NCBI RefSeq assembly: GCF_016086655.4
Contig: NC_052137.2
Span: forward strand, 36,600,007-36,664,006
From: Lepeophtheirus salmonis
Lineage: Eukaryota; Arthropoda; Copepoda; Siphonostomatoida; Caligidae
Direction: 5' to 3'
Length of the DNA stretch: 64,000 nt
In this document: one piece after another, positions 12,231 to 24,900 of the stretch
How positions within the stretch are numbered: the first letter of the stretch is position 1
How the letters are laid out: each line of letters opens with the position of its first letter
Notes under the pieces: model-generated
What the model was told of the DNA's origin: nothing
Database searches by the model: none
Seen by the model: the letters and a program-made list of their open reading frames with translations, nothing else
Translations under genes and position numbers: made by a program

Positions 12231-12239
12231 TTCCCAGGT

Positions 12240-12540
12240 TTTGGCCGAATTTGCTACATATGCTTTTGAAGTAGGCCTCTGACATGGCAGTTCACTGCTT
12301 TTTGACAGAGCCCTTCAAGGCATCGAAATTTGGATGTCTGATTCTGAAGGCTTAGAACTCTACTTTTCTTCAGATACTATAACCCAGGGTCATTGGGGAC
12401 GCCAAGATTTGTTCTTGTCCCAGAATTTGACTTCAGCTTCAGTGTTCAATTTTCTTGGGCGACCACTTCTGGGGGATTCTCTCCGAGATCATCACCCTTA
12501 TTCAGGGGGCCCTTCACTGGGTTGATGGTTGCCTTTGAGG
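12240..12540 (-). pseudogene. Tc1/IS630-type transposase relic (C-terminal part)
   Basis: On the minus strand a broken frame contains FWDKNKSWRPQ (a decayed 'W-P-P' block), a deletion over the expected PDLNPLD, then RIRHPNFDALKGSVKKQ, a stop, and TAMSEAYFKSICSKFGQNL. This is the typical C-terminus of arthropod IS630-Tc1-mariner transposases. Stops and at least two frame changes mark it as dead. Its tail matches the relic at 7000-7465, so both derive from the same or a sister family. Confidence 0.65.
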
Positions 12541-12673
12541 CATATTTGGCATAAATAATTACTGTTGTGAGATTCCGCTGTCAAGTAAGTCACAATCCTT
12601 TGCCTTTATTGTTTTTAGAATATGATAATAAACTCTAATGTTTTGAATTTAACGAAAACAAAAAGATGAGACA

Positions 12674-13362
12674 CTGGGTCAATGTTTCTAGAACAAGATT
12701 AGGCAACATTAAAATGGTTGGGTAAGCACAGTAGATTTATTAAATAAATATCTCTCTTTCTATTTCAGGTGACGTAATTGGGACGAGTATTGATTATTAA
12801 TGCTACATAAATTTAAAAAATAAAAATTTGGGATTACTCTATATTTCTTAAGTTATATTTTACTTAATATAATCCCAAAGGTAAGTTTTTAAATTTAATA
12901 CATTATCAAACACTTAGGATAAAAAAGATAAGGCTTCATCAGTATTGAATTCGTATTTTCTTCGAGAAGCCAAAATCCAAGCCTTCCCTCTGGCATGGTC
13001 TTTTGGTAATCCGTGGTATGAAACACATCTTGGGTTTTTACAAATAACCACTGCACTGCATATTAACATATTATTTTTAACATGTGTTACGTCAATGTTT
13101 TAATAATTTGTGAAATTTAAAAACGTATTTTTGGCATTACATTTAGTAAAATATCGCTTAAAAAATATGGAGTAACCACTTCTATGATCATGATATCATT
13201 TATTAAAATTTTTACTTTTTAAATTTATGTAGTATTCATAACCAAGACTCGTCCCCATGACGTCACCTGAAATAGAAAGAGAGATATTTATTTAATAAAA
13301 TTAACTGTGCATGCCCAGCCCTTTTCTTGGTGCCTAACCTTATTCTAGCAACATTGCTCCAG
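12674..13362. mobile_element. MITE-like element with terminal inverted repeats of about 150 bp or more
   Basis: The left arm starts CTGGGTCAATGTTTCTAGAA. The right arm ends in the reverse complement of CTGGAGCAATGTTGCTAGAA. The arms stay alignable for at least 150 bp through TTATTAAATAAATATCTCTC, TTTCTATTTCAGGTGACGT, GGGACGAGT and ACATAAATTTAAAAA. The interior (about 12.85-13.18 kb) is non-coding. No clear target duplication could be fixed. Each arm contains TTTCTATTTCAG|GTGACG, a sequence that looks like a strong splice acceptor. Confidence 0.75.
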
Positions 13363-13369
13363 GCTCTCT

Positions 13370-15340
13370 GTAGAAGAGGAAATAATGAATTAGTTGTAGT
13401 TAGGGGTGTCTGCAGACGGGGGAGGGAGGGAGGCTAATCAAGGAATTTATGTCTTAATCCAGGAAAAATTATCAGTATTTTTTAATGGAAAATAAATTTT
13501 TATGGAATTTCTTTCTAAAAAAGTTCATTTGATAAAATTCAGGCCCAAAGGAAACATTTTAAATTTGATTAAAAAGAATAAAGCCCCCCAAATTTAACAT
13601 TATAGATGCCCCTGGTAGAATACGCTGACTTATTAAATTTTATATTTTAAAAATGGTATCAAAACTTTTAAACTCCCTGTATAGCCAATAATAACACTCC
13701 AAATCTTGCATGTAACAATCAGAATGTAAATATTACTATGCATGCAACAAAACTGAAGAATGAATTATGTACCACGGGAATGGACCGTGGTAAATTATTT
13801 CAAAAAAATCCTGTTGGGAATGACCCTTTTTTAAAAAAGAATAACAAGATAAAACATTATTAAACCTGTTTTTTTTACGTTCCATCAACTTAAGGAAATC
13901 TATGTCGAAATATTCATTTTCTTAATTCGTCAAAAAATTATATATATATACATTTTTTTCTTCAAAAATTGAATTATAATGTCTACAATATTAAATAAAC
14001 ACTATAAAATTTTGTCAAGTGCATTGCACCTTTTCCATTTGGCATACTTCTCTTATTTAAGCAAGCATCCTGTTTGGAATCCTTTAGTTTACCAAACTAC
14101 GGCCCACAGGGCCAGATACTGCCCACAACGTCAATTGATCCTACCCACCGAGCGTTCTTGAACTTGCTTGATAATACGTATGAAGCTTTGTCATAAAATA
14201 TAAAATTGAATATTATGTGTAGAATACTCAGAGATCCTGATTGCTATGTGCCTTAAATTTACTATGGTTGTGGTGTTTTTATTCGTATTATGTTGTAAAT
14301 TACCATAGAGTACCTTGGTTCTGTTCCATACATTTTAAGAAATATATATTTAGTGCACACGTAACAACAACTACAGGAACGATATTAATTTCATCCATCT
14401 CCATTTGCCTTTGGTTATCCAAAAATTACAAATTTTTCCCCTTTTTTCATTTTCAGATAGCGTTTTCTTCATTATTTCTTCTAAAAAAAGAAAAGTGAAC
14501 CCTGAGTGTTACGTTTTCAATAGTGATGGACCGATTAATCGGAATAGGAGAGTCGGATGTTTTTCTGGAATCATAATTAGCATCGGGAAAATAAGGTTTA
14601 ATTTGCGATTCCAATTCTTATTTATGAATAGTATTTTCTAAGTTATGACAACCCCCCCCATTCAGGAATTTTTACATATTAATAGAAAATTTAATATTTA
14701 ATTTATTACTAAATAGATAACCTGGTTTCATATATAAAATAAATAAATTAAGGAGTTGCCCCGCTAACACAAAAACATATAACATATTTTGTTATCAACT
14801 GTCGATGTTTGGATTTATTGGATGAATATTTTGGGTATTGTTTTTTTGCAGTGTAGTATCAGTTTTTGACCGAATGATAAACACATCTTTCTAATTATAG
14901 AGTCCGAGACGATAATTAATTAATGAACATTTAATCATTGCAATACGTGGCGAATAATCAAACATTCCATTGTTTAAAATTTGAGTATGATGAATGGTTA
15001 CATGTATCATGAATCGTCATCAAATATATTAATATTTTACTTTCGGCAAATGACATTCGTCTATGTGGCTTTTGAGAAAGTATTGCAAGACTGTATTCTA
15101 CGTAGGTATATGAAGATTAATATTCACAAACTCAAAAGAAATAGTATAATGAACGTTTGAACACATTGCAAGAGTTATCTAAAAAATGATAAATGATATC
15201 AAAAACATTATACTTTTTAAATAGGTATCACTCCCAGACTGACACAAGTAAATTTGGTATTAAAACTTTTGTTCTTAAATCCAAGAGGAATTGGAGTCTT
15301 CAATCAAGCTCAATATATGTACATTATATGAGTACATATA
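13370..15340. other. Intergenic, no gene seen
   Basis: A+T-rich. At 14095-14135 a G+C-richer phrase (ACGGCCCACAGGGCCAGATACTGCCCACA) resembles the ends of some DNA transposons but could not be bounded. Near 14525-14625 'GATTAATCGGAATAGGAG' and 'CGATTCCAATTC' resemble text at 25000-25045, a probable old repeat. No exons were seen upstream of the SMYD-type gene. Confidence 0.4.
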
Positions 15341-15347
15341 CACTATA

Positions 15348-15595
15348 CAGTGATCAAATAAGTGTTTGACCCCTTTCCAATTTTGTAAAGTTACCCACTG
15401 ACAAAGAAAATAACAGTCTATAATTTTAATAGTAGGTTTATTTTAACAGTGAGATATAATATATGAACAAAAAAGTATTTGCAGGAAGAAAAATACGGAG
15501 TATAACCCAAAAACACATGGGAGTGGAAGGATTCGAAGTACTTATAAATTATATGAAATGTGTGTATTTTGTGTAAATATAGGTACAACCCCCCA
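15348..15595 (+). mobile_element. Fish-type Tc1 transposon end (solo fragment)
   Basis: It begins CAGTGATCAAATAAGTGTTTG, then ACCCCTTTCCAATTTTG, ACCCACTGACAAAGAAAATA, CAGTCTATAATTTTAATAG, TAGGTTTATTTTAACAGTGAG, and later ACACATGGGAG, TTATAAATTATATG and GTAAATATAGGTACAACCCC. From memory, the order and wording follow the terminal region of a Tc1-like element widespread in bony fish genomes, including a second internal copy of the 'AAATAxGTxxTTGACCCC' motif at the far end. No transposase follows. It lies only about 225 bp upstream of the SMYD-type start codon. Confidence 0.65.
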
Positions 15596-15820
15596 AGTCT
15601 TATTGGACACTATCCAACTTCAAGTCCAGTAATTGTATCGGCAAATGAGTTATACATGTACATTCAAATTAAAATCTTTTGTATTCGTCTCTTATTTGCA
15701 TTACTCACATTTTAAATTCATAAGGGAGTTATTTATCTACTCGTAAGACAAAGAGCTATTTTATATATAAATTGAAAAAGGCTACACTTTAGAGGCTGAT
15801 ATTAGATACATTTTTGGAGT

Positions 15821-15981
15821 ATGGGTGTTTGTGTCGTGTGTCAGGCTGATGCGGAATCGCAGTGTTCTTCTTGTTACTCCGTAACTTATTGCAATAGGGA
15901 GCATCAGAAACAAGACTGGAGCTCTCATAAAAAGATTTGTAAAAAACCATACAATGTACAAGAAGTTCCGAAAATGGGTCG
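15821..15981 (+). CDS. SMYD-type gene exon 1: N-terminal MYND finger
   Basis: It encodes MGVCVVCQADAESQCSSCYS and onward, with C4, C7, C15, C18, C24, H28, H36 and C40 as zinc ligands. The WSSHKKIC ending is typical of MYND. The usual cysteine after YC is H28 (NREHQKQDW), as I recall in arthropod SmydA proteins. The exon ends after two bases of an Arg codon at a GGTAAGA donor. Intron 1 (15982-17218) is A+T-rich with no recognised insert. Confidence 0.9.
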
Positions 15982-18900
15982 GTAAGATATTTAAATAACT
16001 ATATATGTGCATGTAACAATAAAATTTATGTTGTTGTAATTGCTTCCAAAACTTTTTAAGGCTGTTTAATTGTTTTTCATTGATGTCTATATTTATCAAT
16101 TTGGAGAGTTTTAAGAAAATTTATAGAGTAGTTTTTTTAAGGAAATTGATATTTTATGTCCAATAATTCATTTTTGATTGGCTCAAAAAAAGTTGAACTG
16201 CAATAAGTCGATGACAACTCGAGGTTTACAAAATATATATAAAACTAAAAGTGTAGTACTATGTAGTACTACATTTTTATTTAATGATCTTAAAGTTTCA
16301 ATAAGAAGTACTAGGAAATCTAATGAAAAATAGAGATAGCTGAGGCAATGTGCTACGTTGTGAGATTACTTATTAATAGTAAATATATCTATTTGTGTTT
16401 ACATTGTCGTTCACCTAAGTCTCAAATGATATCTAAGGTCCTTTTATTGATTTTTTTTACAAAATTAGCTCTTACTTAATGTTTATTCGAATGTATAAAT
16501 ATTTGAAAGAAATTATTACCTTTTTTATACATTTTGGATAGTTAGATATTTTCTCTTAAAAAAAAGCGTCTAGTTTAAAGTCATCAAAATTATCACTTTT
16601 TTGTTTATCTAAGTCTAAAATAAACTGTACATTTAAAATTTTGATATTAATCAGTCAAATCGTTTGTAATATGCTAACTAACAGAGATGTAAGCAGAATG
16701 ATTCATTAGTTTAAATACTAATATCGTTCTTTTAGATTGATAAATACTGTGTGCTTATTAAAACTTTTTAAAACAATTTTATTTAACTAAATTTGGTAAT
16801 TTACGAAAAAGCAGTAATATGTAGTATACAAAGTTAAGTAATATTCATATATATGATTTAAACTTTGTCAATCATATTTTTTTATGAGGCGGAACATTTT
16901 TAAACTTGCATATCTTTACTTATTCATAAAAATGAAATAATTGACACCCTAATCTTACATCATAATAGTCAAAAACAAAGATGGCAATAACTTAAATGGT
17001 TTTACTATTCTAGAACCATTTTTATTACTTTATATAATAAATGTATTATCATGATTGGAGCTTTCAGTAAGAGTAATAAACTGCAAGATACCAATAAATT
17101 GCTTATTGAGGATTTTTTTTTGTATACAAAAATCTAAGCTCTCATCTAATTTATGATGGCAATTTAACCTACCTTGTACCTACCAACATCCAAAGTAATG
17201 TATAATCCTTCCACGCAGATGCATGGTTGCTGCAAAAGATATTCAAATGGGAGATATCATCCTTAAGGAAAAATGTATCGTTCATGGACCAAGTCTTGAA
17301 GAATCCACAACTCCACTATGTTTAGGATGTTATAGACCCCTCTCAGAAAGTTCATTTGTCACTTGCAAATTATGCAAAGCTCCACTTTGTTCCTCCAAAT
17401 GTGAAAGCTCTCCAATCCATACTCCCGAATGTGAAGAGCTGAGAAATGATTCTTTGGGCTATTATAGTTTCTGGAACAAGACAACTCTGATGCGGAGTCA
17501 AAGTCCCAAGTTGAATTACATCAATCAATCCATAGTTCTTGTGCTTAGAGCATTTGGATTTAAAAAAAGGGTAAGTGGATACGTTATTAGGTACGTATTT
17601 TTAAGTATAATTATGCAATAGGGCATTAACGTTGTTCATGTAAATAATATTTTGTAAACAAAGCGTGAGAGTGGCCCGTCTTGCAGCAAAATAATACAAC
17701 TCCCTGAATGATAATATTATTTAATATAAAATATAGGTGACTCCCAAGCAACAGATTGTCACACTACCTTACAGATAATATTTTCTTATATTTTGATTAT
17801 ACCCTATTGGTTGTTAGTTGTTATGACGTTTCAATTAGTTAGCGGATATCCGCTCTGAGATGAAGTAAATAAACAAAGCCATTTCAAGCAAGGACATGAG
17901 GAGGAAGGACTCCGTTTTCGATCTTTAATTCTACTCAGAGTCCAACAGACTGAATAATGAACCCTCTGCATTACTCTCCTTTATTCATGAGCAATTTACT
18001 CGTGGTTACACCCTATACTTCGACGTTTGTTCATCAAAAATGAAAGTATAGCGATAACATCTATAGAAAATATTTAAAAACACACTGTTCAGGTTGCCGA
18101 CAACAACCAATATGGCACGCTAAAAAAGGCTTAGAATTTACAACACTTTTAATTTACATACAACATACATGATCATTTAATTCTACGCAGTTAATATCTA
18201 GATTGCACAACAACAACTGATATAAATCTACACATAATTTTTAATATTACTTAATTCGAAGTAGTACTTAAAAACAGGAATTTATTCGACATAATATATT
18301 ATTTAGATTACAATTTATATATACATATTATATATGTATATACAGACTCAAACAACTATAATAAATGATCATAACCTTCTTAATAGTACAAAACAATGTA
18401 CTTTTTAGGTCTTCTTATTTCCTGGAAAATAGTGTGTTAACGGAAAATAACGTTAAGTAAATAATAAATACTATGAAATTAAAGTATTTATCTCCATATT
18501 TTAAGAGCAAATAATATATATATATATGTTAAGCTAGTCTTACTCATATGTTCTCAATTCTCATTTTATCATTATCGCTAATTGCGTCCGGGATGGTTTT
18601 TTAGAGCCTGTGAGTCCCGTTTTTTTGGAATTTCAAAATCCATTCCAATCTGCAACAAAAAAAACAACTTAAATTGTGAGTTATGAAATAGGTATATTTT
18701 TGGGGTTGGGGGTAGTATTATTGTGAAATACAGAGCCCCACATGCAGGCTAAAAGACATGCATCACTAAAATCCATTTAATTCAAAGTATAACTCGTAAA
18801 AACTTTAAACCAAGTGATTCTTTAATTAATATGTCTTTAACCATTAACTAAAGGATTTTTATAGCTAATTATATGGAAATAATACAATGCACAAATTTAT

Positions 18901-21900
18901 GGAGGTGTAAAGCCCCGAAAAATCCTAGGATTTCGGGAGAAAACCCCTTGCTTGTACCTACATACAATTAAAATATAACAAATTACATTTATATAAGGTG
19001 CATTTAGATATTTTTTACAATCTTTTATAGAGTATCGCAAAATAGCTTCCTTATTTATGGCAATGAGGCTGTAGAGTAGTGGCGGAGTCCCTCTAGGGAC
19101 GAGATTCATTAAATATACTTTTCAATTTTCTTAAAATACAATTAATTGCTATCATGTGTTGGAGTAGTAAGGACCCTTTTTTGTTAGTTATATTGTCAAA
19201 AAATGGTTTGACAGATTTTTTTTTAATAAAATGAAACAAATTGAAAATTAGTTATGGACTAGATATTGGTACAATTTATGAAAATCAATTAGCTGTTTCA
19301 ATTTCTAGTATTAAAAAAAACGATTTTTTAAATATTAATTGTGCTAATTTGAAGTTTGTGAAATTTTTTGAGCCTAAATAACTCTAGAGAGCTAAAGGGG
19401 AACTATAAATTGTGTAATTGTAACTGTCTATAAGTATTTAGGAAAAACATACATTTTTATTACTTTTGCAAAATTCCAAATAACTAATTACCTCATCAAC
19501 TAATAATTCGGAATAGTGGAATTTGATAACTTGCCAGTTTTAGTTCCATAAAATAAGTATCCCTTAGAAAACCTCTCAATGCAAATTATTTAAAGATAAT
19601 CAAAAACGGGAAAAAAATATTCCGTTTTTGAAGAAGGAAGTTATATTTTCACACGCTTTATTTGAATGAATCTAAATTATGTTTATTTATAGGGGGATAT
19701 AAAGACTTGGAAGGAGATAATGAGCCTGGAGTCCCATGAGGAGGATCGGGAAGGAAGTGAAAGAGAAGCATTTCTGGATAAGAACATTGTAAAAATTTTG
19801 AATCAGTATTCCAATTTGGGATCACATGTTACTCCCAAAAATATTCAGATGCTTGGAGGTATTTTTGATACAAATATGTTTGAGTTAAACGTCCAAGGAG
19901 GGAGTGTAAGCATCTCAGGCCTCTTTCCCAAAGCTGCCATGATGGCACATTCATGCTTCAAGAATACAAAGGTTACTTTCAGGTAAGATGACTCTATTTA
20001 TCAAATTTGAGATGGAATCGCCCTAGCACATGGACAACGCGCTTGGGAGAAGTTATTCTCTTAAATTTAATATGTGTACGTTTGTGCTCAGGTGATTCCT
20101 AGAGAAAGAAATATATTTCACCAAAAGATTCTTTGGTTAGATGGATTAAATGTAATAATATAATTTTTACTCATACTTAATCAGTGCAACTCTATTTAAC
20201 CAATTAAATGAAAAAAGAAAAGAAAAAAGAGACCTTGAATGAAAGGAACTATAGCAACAACATATTTACCTTTTTCGATACAGAAATTTAATGAACATTT
20301 GTATAATCTATGTTACCAGTGTCAGTTTTATGGGATGGGAGTGGAGAGGAACTTATCTCATGCCCTGTTCTTGGTTATAAAAACTAAGGTACCTGCATAT
20401 AAGTGAAATGTATTCAAAAATCTCATTCATATGTTTTTCTATAGAAAGAAAGTAACCAAATCTCAAAAATTCCTTTTATGAAAATATATAACTCATCGAA
20501 AAAAAGTCAAAAAGGTCGTTGATACAAAAAAGTATTCAATAAAGTCACAAATTTGTATAAATATCACCTTTTCCATAAAAAAGGGGTTTACGTACTTTCA
20601 AGTTTAAATAAGGAACCCCTTGAAATTATTCTCCAAAAAATAATATAATTAAAAAAGTACTAGCAAAACTGCCCGTGGAAGATTGCCCTTGAGAAAATTG
20701 CCATGGAGGAAATTGCCCGTATTTTTTTCAAATATCATGATGGTTTTTAAAGATCCAGGGAGTAACACGAGGGTTTGGAACTATTTTTTGATATTAGATG
20801 GGTTCCTTGGATGTATGTGATGAATTGGCGCGAGTTTTTATGGATCTCACACAACCCCCAGAACCCCAGCCAACCCGAGAGCTTGGAACTATTTTTTGAT
20901 ATTAGATGGGTTCCTGGAATGCATTTAGTACTTTGGCTGTGTGTGTCCGTGAGTAATCCGAGGGCTTAGAGCTATTTTTTTGGTATTTTTTTAGAGGGGT
21001 TCCTTGGATGTTTGGGATACATTGGTGGTGGTTTTTAGGAATCCTACACTACCCCGGGCCAATTCAAGGGCGGATGGTATTAAACCTTAGTTTAAGAGGC
21101 CTTCAGCAATTTATTCCCCGCCAATCTTCTCGATCCTTTTTTCTTAGAAGATTGGATTGAATTTAAAAAAATGCTAGGAAATTGTATTGCAATAATATTA
21201 CTCACACTTGAGGTGATGGAACAAACATATATGTTTAAATATTTGTCATAAATTATATTAAGCGAATTTATAATGTGTTATTATTCATCATGAAGTTTGA
21301 ATAAAATAGAGGCAATTTTCCAAACTGGCAATTTTCCTACATGACGATTTTCTCTTAGGAAATCTTCTACTCGCAATTTTCCCCATGCCAGTTTTCCTTA
21401 CACGAATTAAAAAACTTAAAAAAAAGGGCCCAGCACATTTATCTTTTCCTTCAGACCCTTGACTACGGGGAGGGGGGTTACTACAGCCAGCTGACTAAAA
21501 GCTTGTTGTCAAATTTGTCGGAATGAAAAATCCTTGTCACGGCCTCGTTTGCCTTATTCCCCGTTAACAGAAAAACCAGCCCTGTATAGTACACAATCCC
21601 CTTCTTCTAAAATAAATAAGTTAAGTACAATTATATATAATATGAAAGTCTATGAACTGCTCCTAAATTCTCTTGCTACGGGATAATCTTTAAAGGTCTG
21701 AAAGATTCAGAAAAATGTATAGTAGTGTTATAGAGTCAATCAGACATCTCCAAATCTGTTTCAAAAATGAGAAATTTTTTATTATTCCACTGACATGATG
21801 TAATAGGACTCTTAATGTTTAATGTAATGCATTAAGTTAGCGATAAGTACATTCAACTCAATTAATGTTTTTTTTAAGTAGCCCAATATACTTTAAGAAA

Positions 21901-24900
21901 TTTGTTTTCAAATGTAGGTCAAACTTTAGTAAAATCGGTTTTGTTTTTGTGGGCTAAAAAAAATAGAATAATGATTTTATCTTTTATTTGTAAACGGTCG
22001 TTCAACTATATATATATATTGGGTAGTATATAAGAAACCCATTGAGTATATTTTTTTACGATCAAGCTCATCGTTAGCAACATTATCAGTTACTAATTGG
22101 CCCATTTATTATTTTACTTTAATTTTTTTGTTCATGTCTTTTTGTTTGAAGGTAATTTTGAAATATAATATACACATGCATATAATTTGAAATAATTTTG
22201 ACTAAAATTACGCACAAGGAAAATATTCAAATAAAATTGGCAAATATGAAGGCTAACAAAGTTAATTATAAGGGTGCTCTAATTTCTGGATCCCTATGCG
22301 ATAACTATATAAATTGAATTATAAAATTTATTAAATACTTTAAAGCAAGATGAACCCGTTTTCCCGTTATAACAATGATTAAATTCCAAGATATAAATAC
22401 TCTCAAAGATGATCAAAAGATATTATCTACATCATCAAGTTTTTTCGAAATGGGATTTTGTCATGATATTGTTGCTGCTTTAGTAATTGGACCAGTACCA
22501 ATTACTAAAGGGTATGTCTTGGGATTAATTCCATGCTTTAATGCAAAAAATAGGGGTTCATACATTGTACATGAAATAAAAGGTTCCTGTATGCAGATGA
22601 GTATTTTGTATTAATAATTTGCCTAAGAGACAGTGGTTGTTGCCAAACTTTTAAGAACTTGATTTCAAAACGCTTAATATTAAATCAGAATTTTTTTTAT
22701 TTTATCGAAATTCGAAAGACATTTATATGTCTAAAAATGGAATTAATTTTGTCAAAAAAAAAAAAAAAAAAAAGAGAAAAAACTTTCACCAATGTAACAT
22801 TAATAATTTTATTTTATCAAGAAAATTTTGCATTTTGTCTTTCCTTAAGCCTCTTTCACAATAAAACCAGCCTTGCCTGAGATCAAGGACATCTTCCAAG
22901 ATCAAGGAAATCATGAATTGGAGCTTATTCACCTAAATATATTTAAATAAGGAGAATTGTGTCAGTTCTTATTTAAGACGGAAGACTGCAGTCCCGTCCA
23001 TTTCAGTGTCGGTCCGGTCCATTTTAGCACCCCATATAAGTCCTAACACTAATAAAGTTTGGTCCTTAATGTAGTCACTCAACTTTATTTCTTCCTTGTT
23101 TAATATGTTCGAGTACTAATTGTCCTAAGGACTTATAAGGCCGGTTAATACTGGACTGAACTGGACCAAATAAATAAGGAATGACAGAATACTACCTGTA
23201 TTAAATTTATAGCATTTTGTATAAAACTTTCAAATATAAAAATAATACCTTTGTCTCATGCGGCTCTTTCCGAAACCGTGGAATAGAAAAAAAAGAATAA
23301 AATTTACTTCATTTCCTCGTACGATTTCTTTAATATTATATATGCAGTACAAACATATATTTCAATGGTTTTATATGCCTATTGAATTTATGCACTACAT
23401 ATAACATCTGAATATACAAAGGGAATAGAGCAAAAATCTTTATTTTTACTACATTTTTTACATCTCCAATAATTATATAATTAATTTCAATAAGTAAGCA
23501 TAATCTGATGACACATGTTTATGAGATTTGTTTTTATGGACAAATATTTTTTTAATGACTTGACTTTTTTTTTCTTAATACTCTCAACTTTAGACACATT
23601 TAGCTTCAACATAAATACGCAATTCTTCTCTGGAATTTTACAAATGTGCTATATGAAAATAAAAATTATATTTGATGCTCTTTATAAACAATGCTTAATT
23701 TGTAGGATTGACAATTCTTTCACAATTTTATGAAATGAGGATACATGTACGTTTCATTTGAATGATTTGAAAAGGAGAAATTGAGTTTTTTGAAAGGGGG
23801 GTCTCTCAAACCATGAAATGGGTTTCAATGTATCATTTGAATGAGGTTTTTACTTTTCGGAAATGTGAATACATAATGAATGTAATATTACATCATTTAA
23901 CTTTCATTGATTTATCTTTTCTCCACTGATTTACTTCCCCTCCTGAATTAATTTTCTTATTAAACGACACTGCCCCCCCCCCCCTTGAAATACATCTATA
24001 TTAATATTAATAATGATAAGATGTTACTTCTTCATTCAATGATTTCTTGTCATTTTCTTTTACAATAATACATAAAAATCATAATGGATAGTGAGGATCA
24101 CGTAATGACTATTTATGCTCGAGTTCCCATTTCGAAAGGTGATCTTATCTACCATAGCTATGCGAAAACTTTTCATACAACGACTCAAAGAAGAATCGAA
24201 CTCTATTATGGCAAATACTTTTCTTGTGAATGCAAAAGATGCTTAGATCCTACTGAAATGGGATCATATATATCTGCGCTTAAATGTCAGGTACGTTTTT
24301 CGGCTTTCAACTAGTCAGTAAGTATATAAATTTATAGCTTAAAGTACATATAGATAATTTTTGATGTATAAGAATGGCCACTGGCCATTCTTATACATCA
24401 AAAATGGGTGCTGCGTGTTATTATAACTTCATTGATGTGGTTTGGTTATTTTTGTTTATTGGTGTTACTCGTCGAATAAAAAAATAATTCTCTTTGTGTA
24501 GGTTATTAGATATATTAACTTTGGGTGTTAAATAGCTTTATTAATTCTCTATTAGCTTGTCAAGATAAAAAAAAAAGAAAAACCTTTCAGTCAGAAAAAC
24601 TTAAGTTAATAATAACTATTTGTCTTCAGAACTTACAATAAAGATTATTTAGCTTTTGATTAATATAACTTATGTCTTTTCACATCTATCAAATCAAAAC
24701 TCACAGAATCTCAAATGCTAAACCTTAGCATAAAGTCTGAATTTTTATACAAAAATTTAAATTATTTCGCGGCAAAATTTTCTGTTGATGATGTCAGCAT
24801 GATTTTTACATGCTAAATAAGGTTTTCATTCATAGCTATTGTTTCAAATCCTACGAGTTTTTGCCGAGATACTGGGGCTTTGCATCAGCTGACAAGACAT

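Noticed and set aside
15782..16099. 105-codon open frame on the minus strand
   Set aside because: It lies opposite exon 1 of the SMYD-type gene. The + strand gives a perfect MYND finger and splice site, so the minus frame is a shadow.
22375..22614. 79-codon frame as an extra SMYD-type exon
   Set aside because: Exons 3 and 4 already join in frame and complete the SET core. The peptide has no place in the family.
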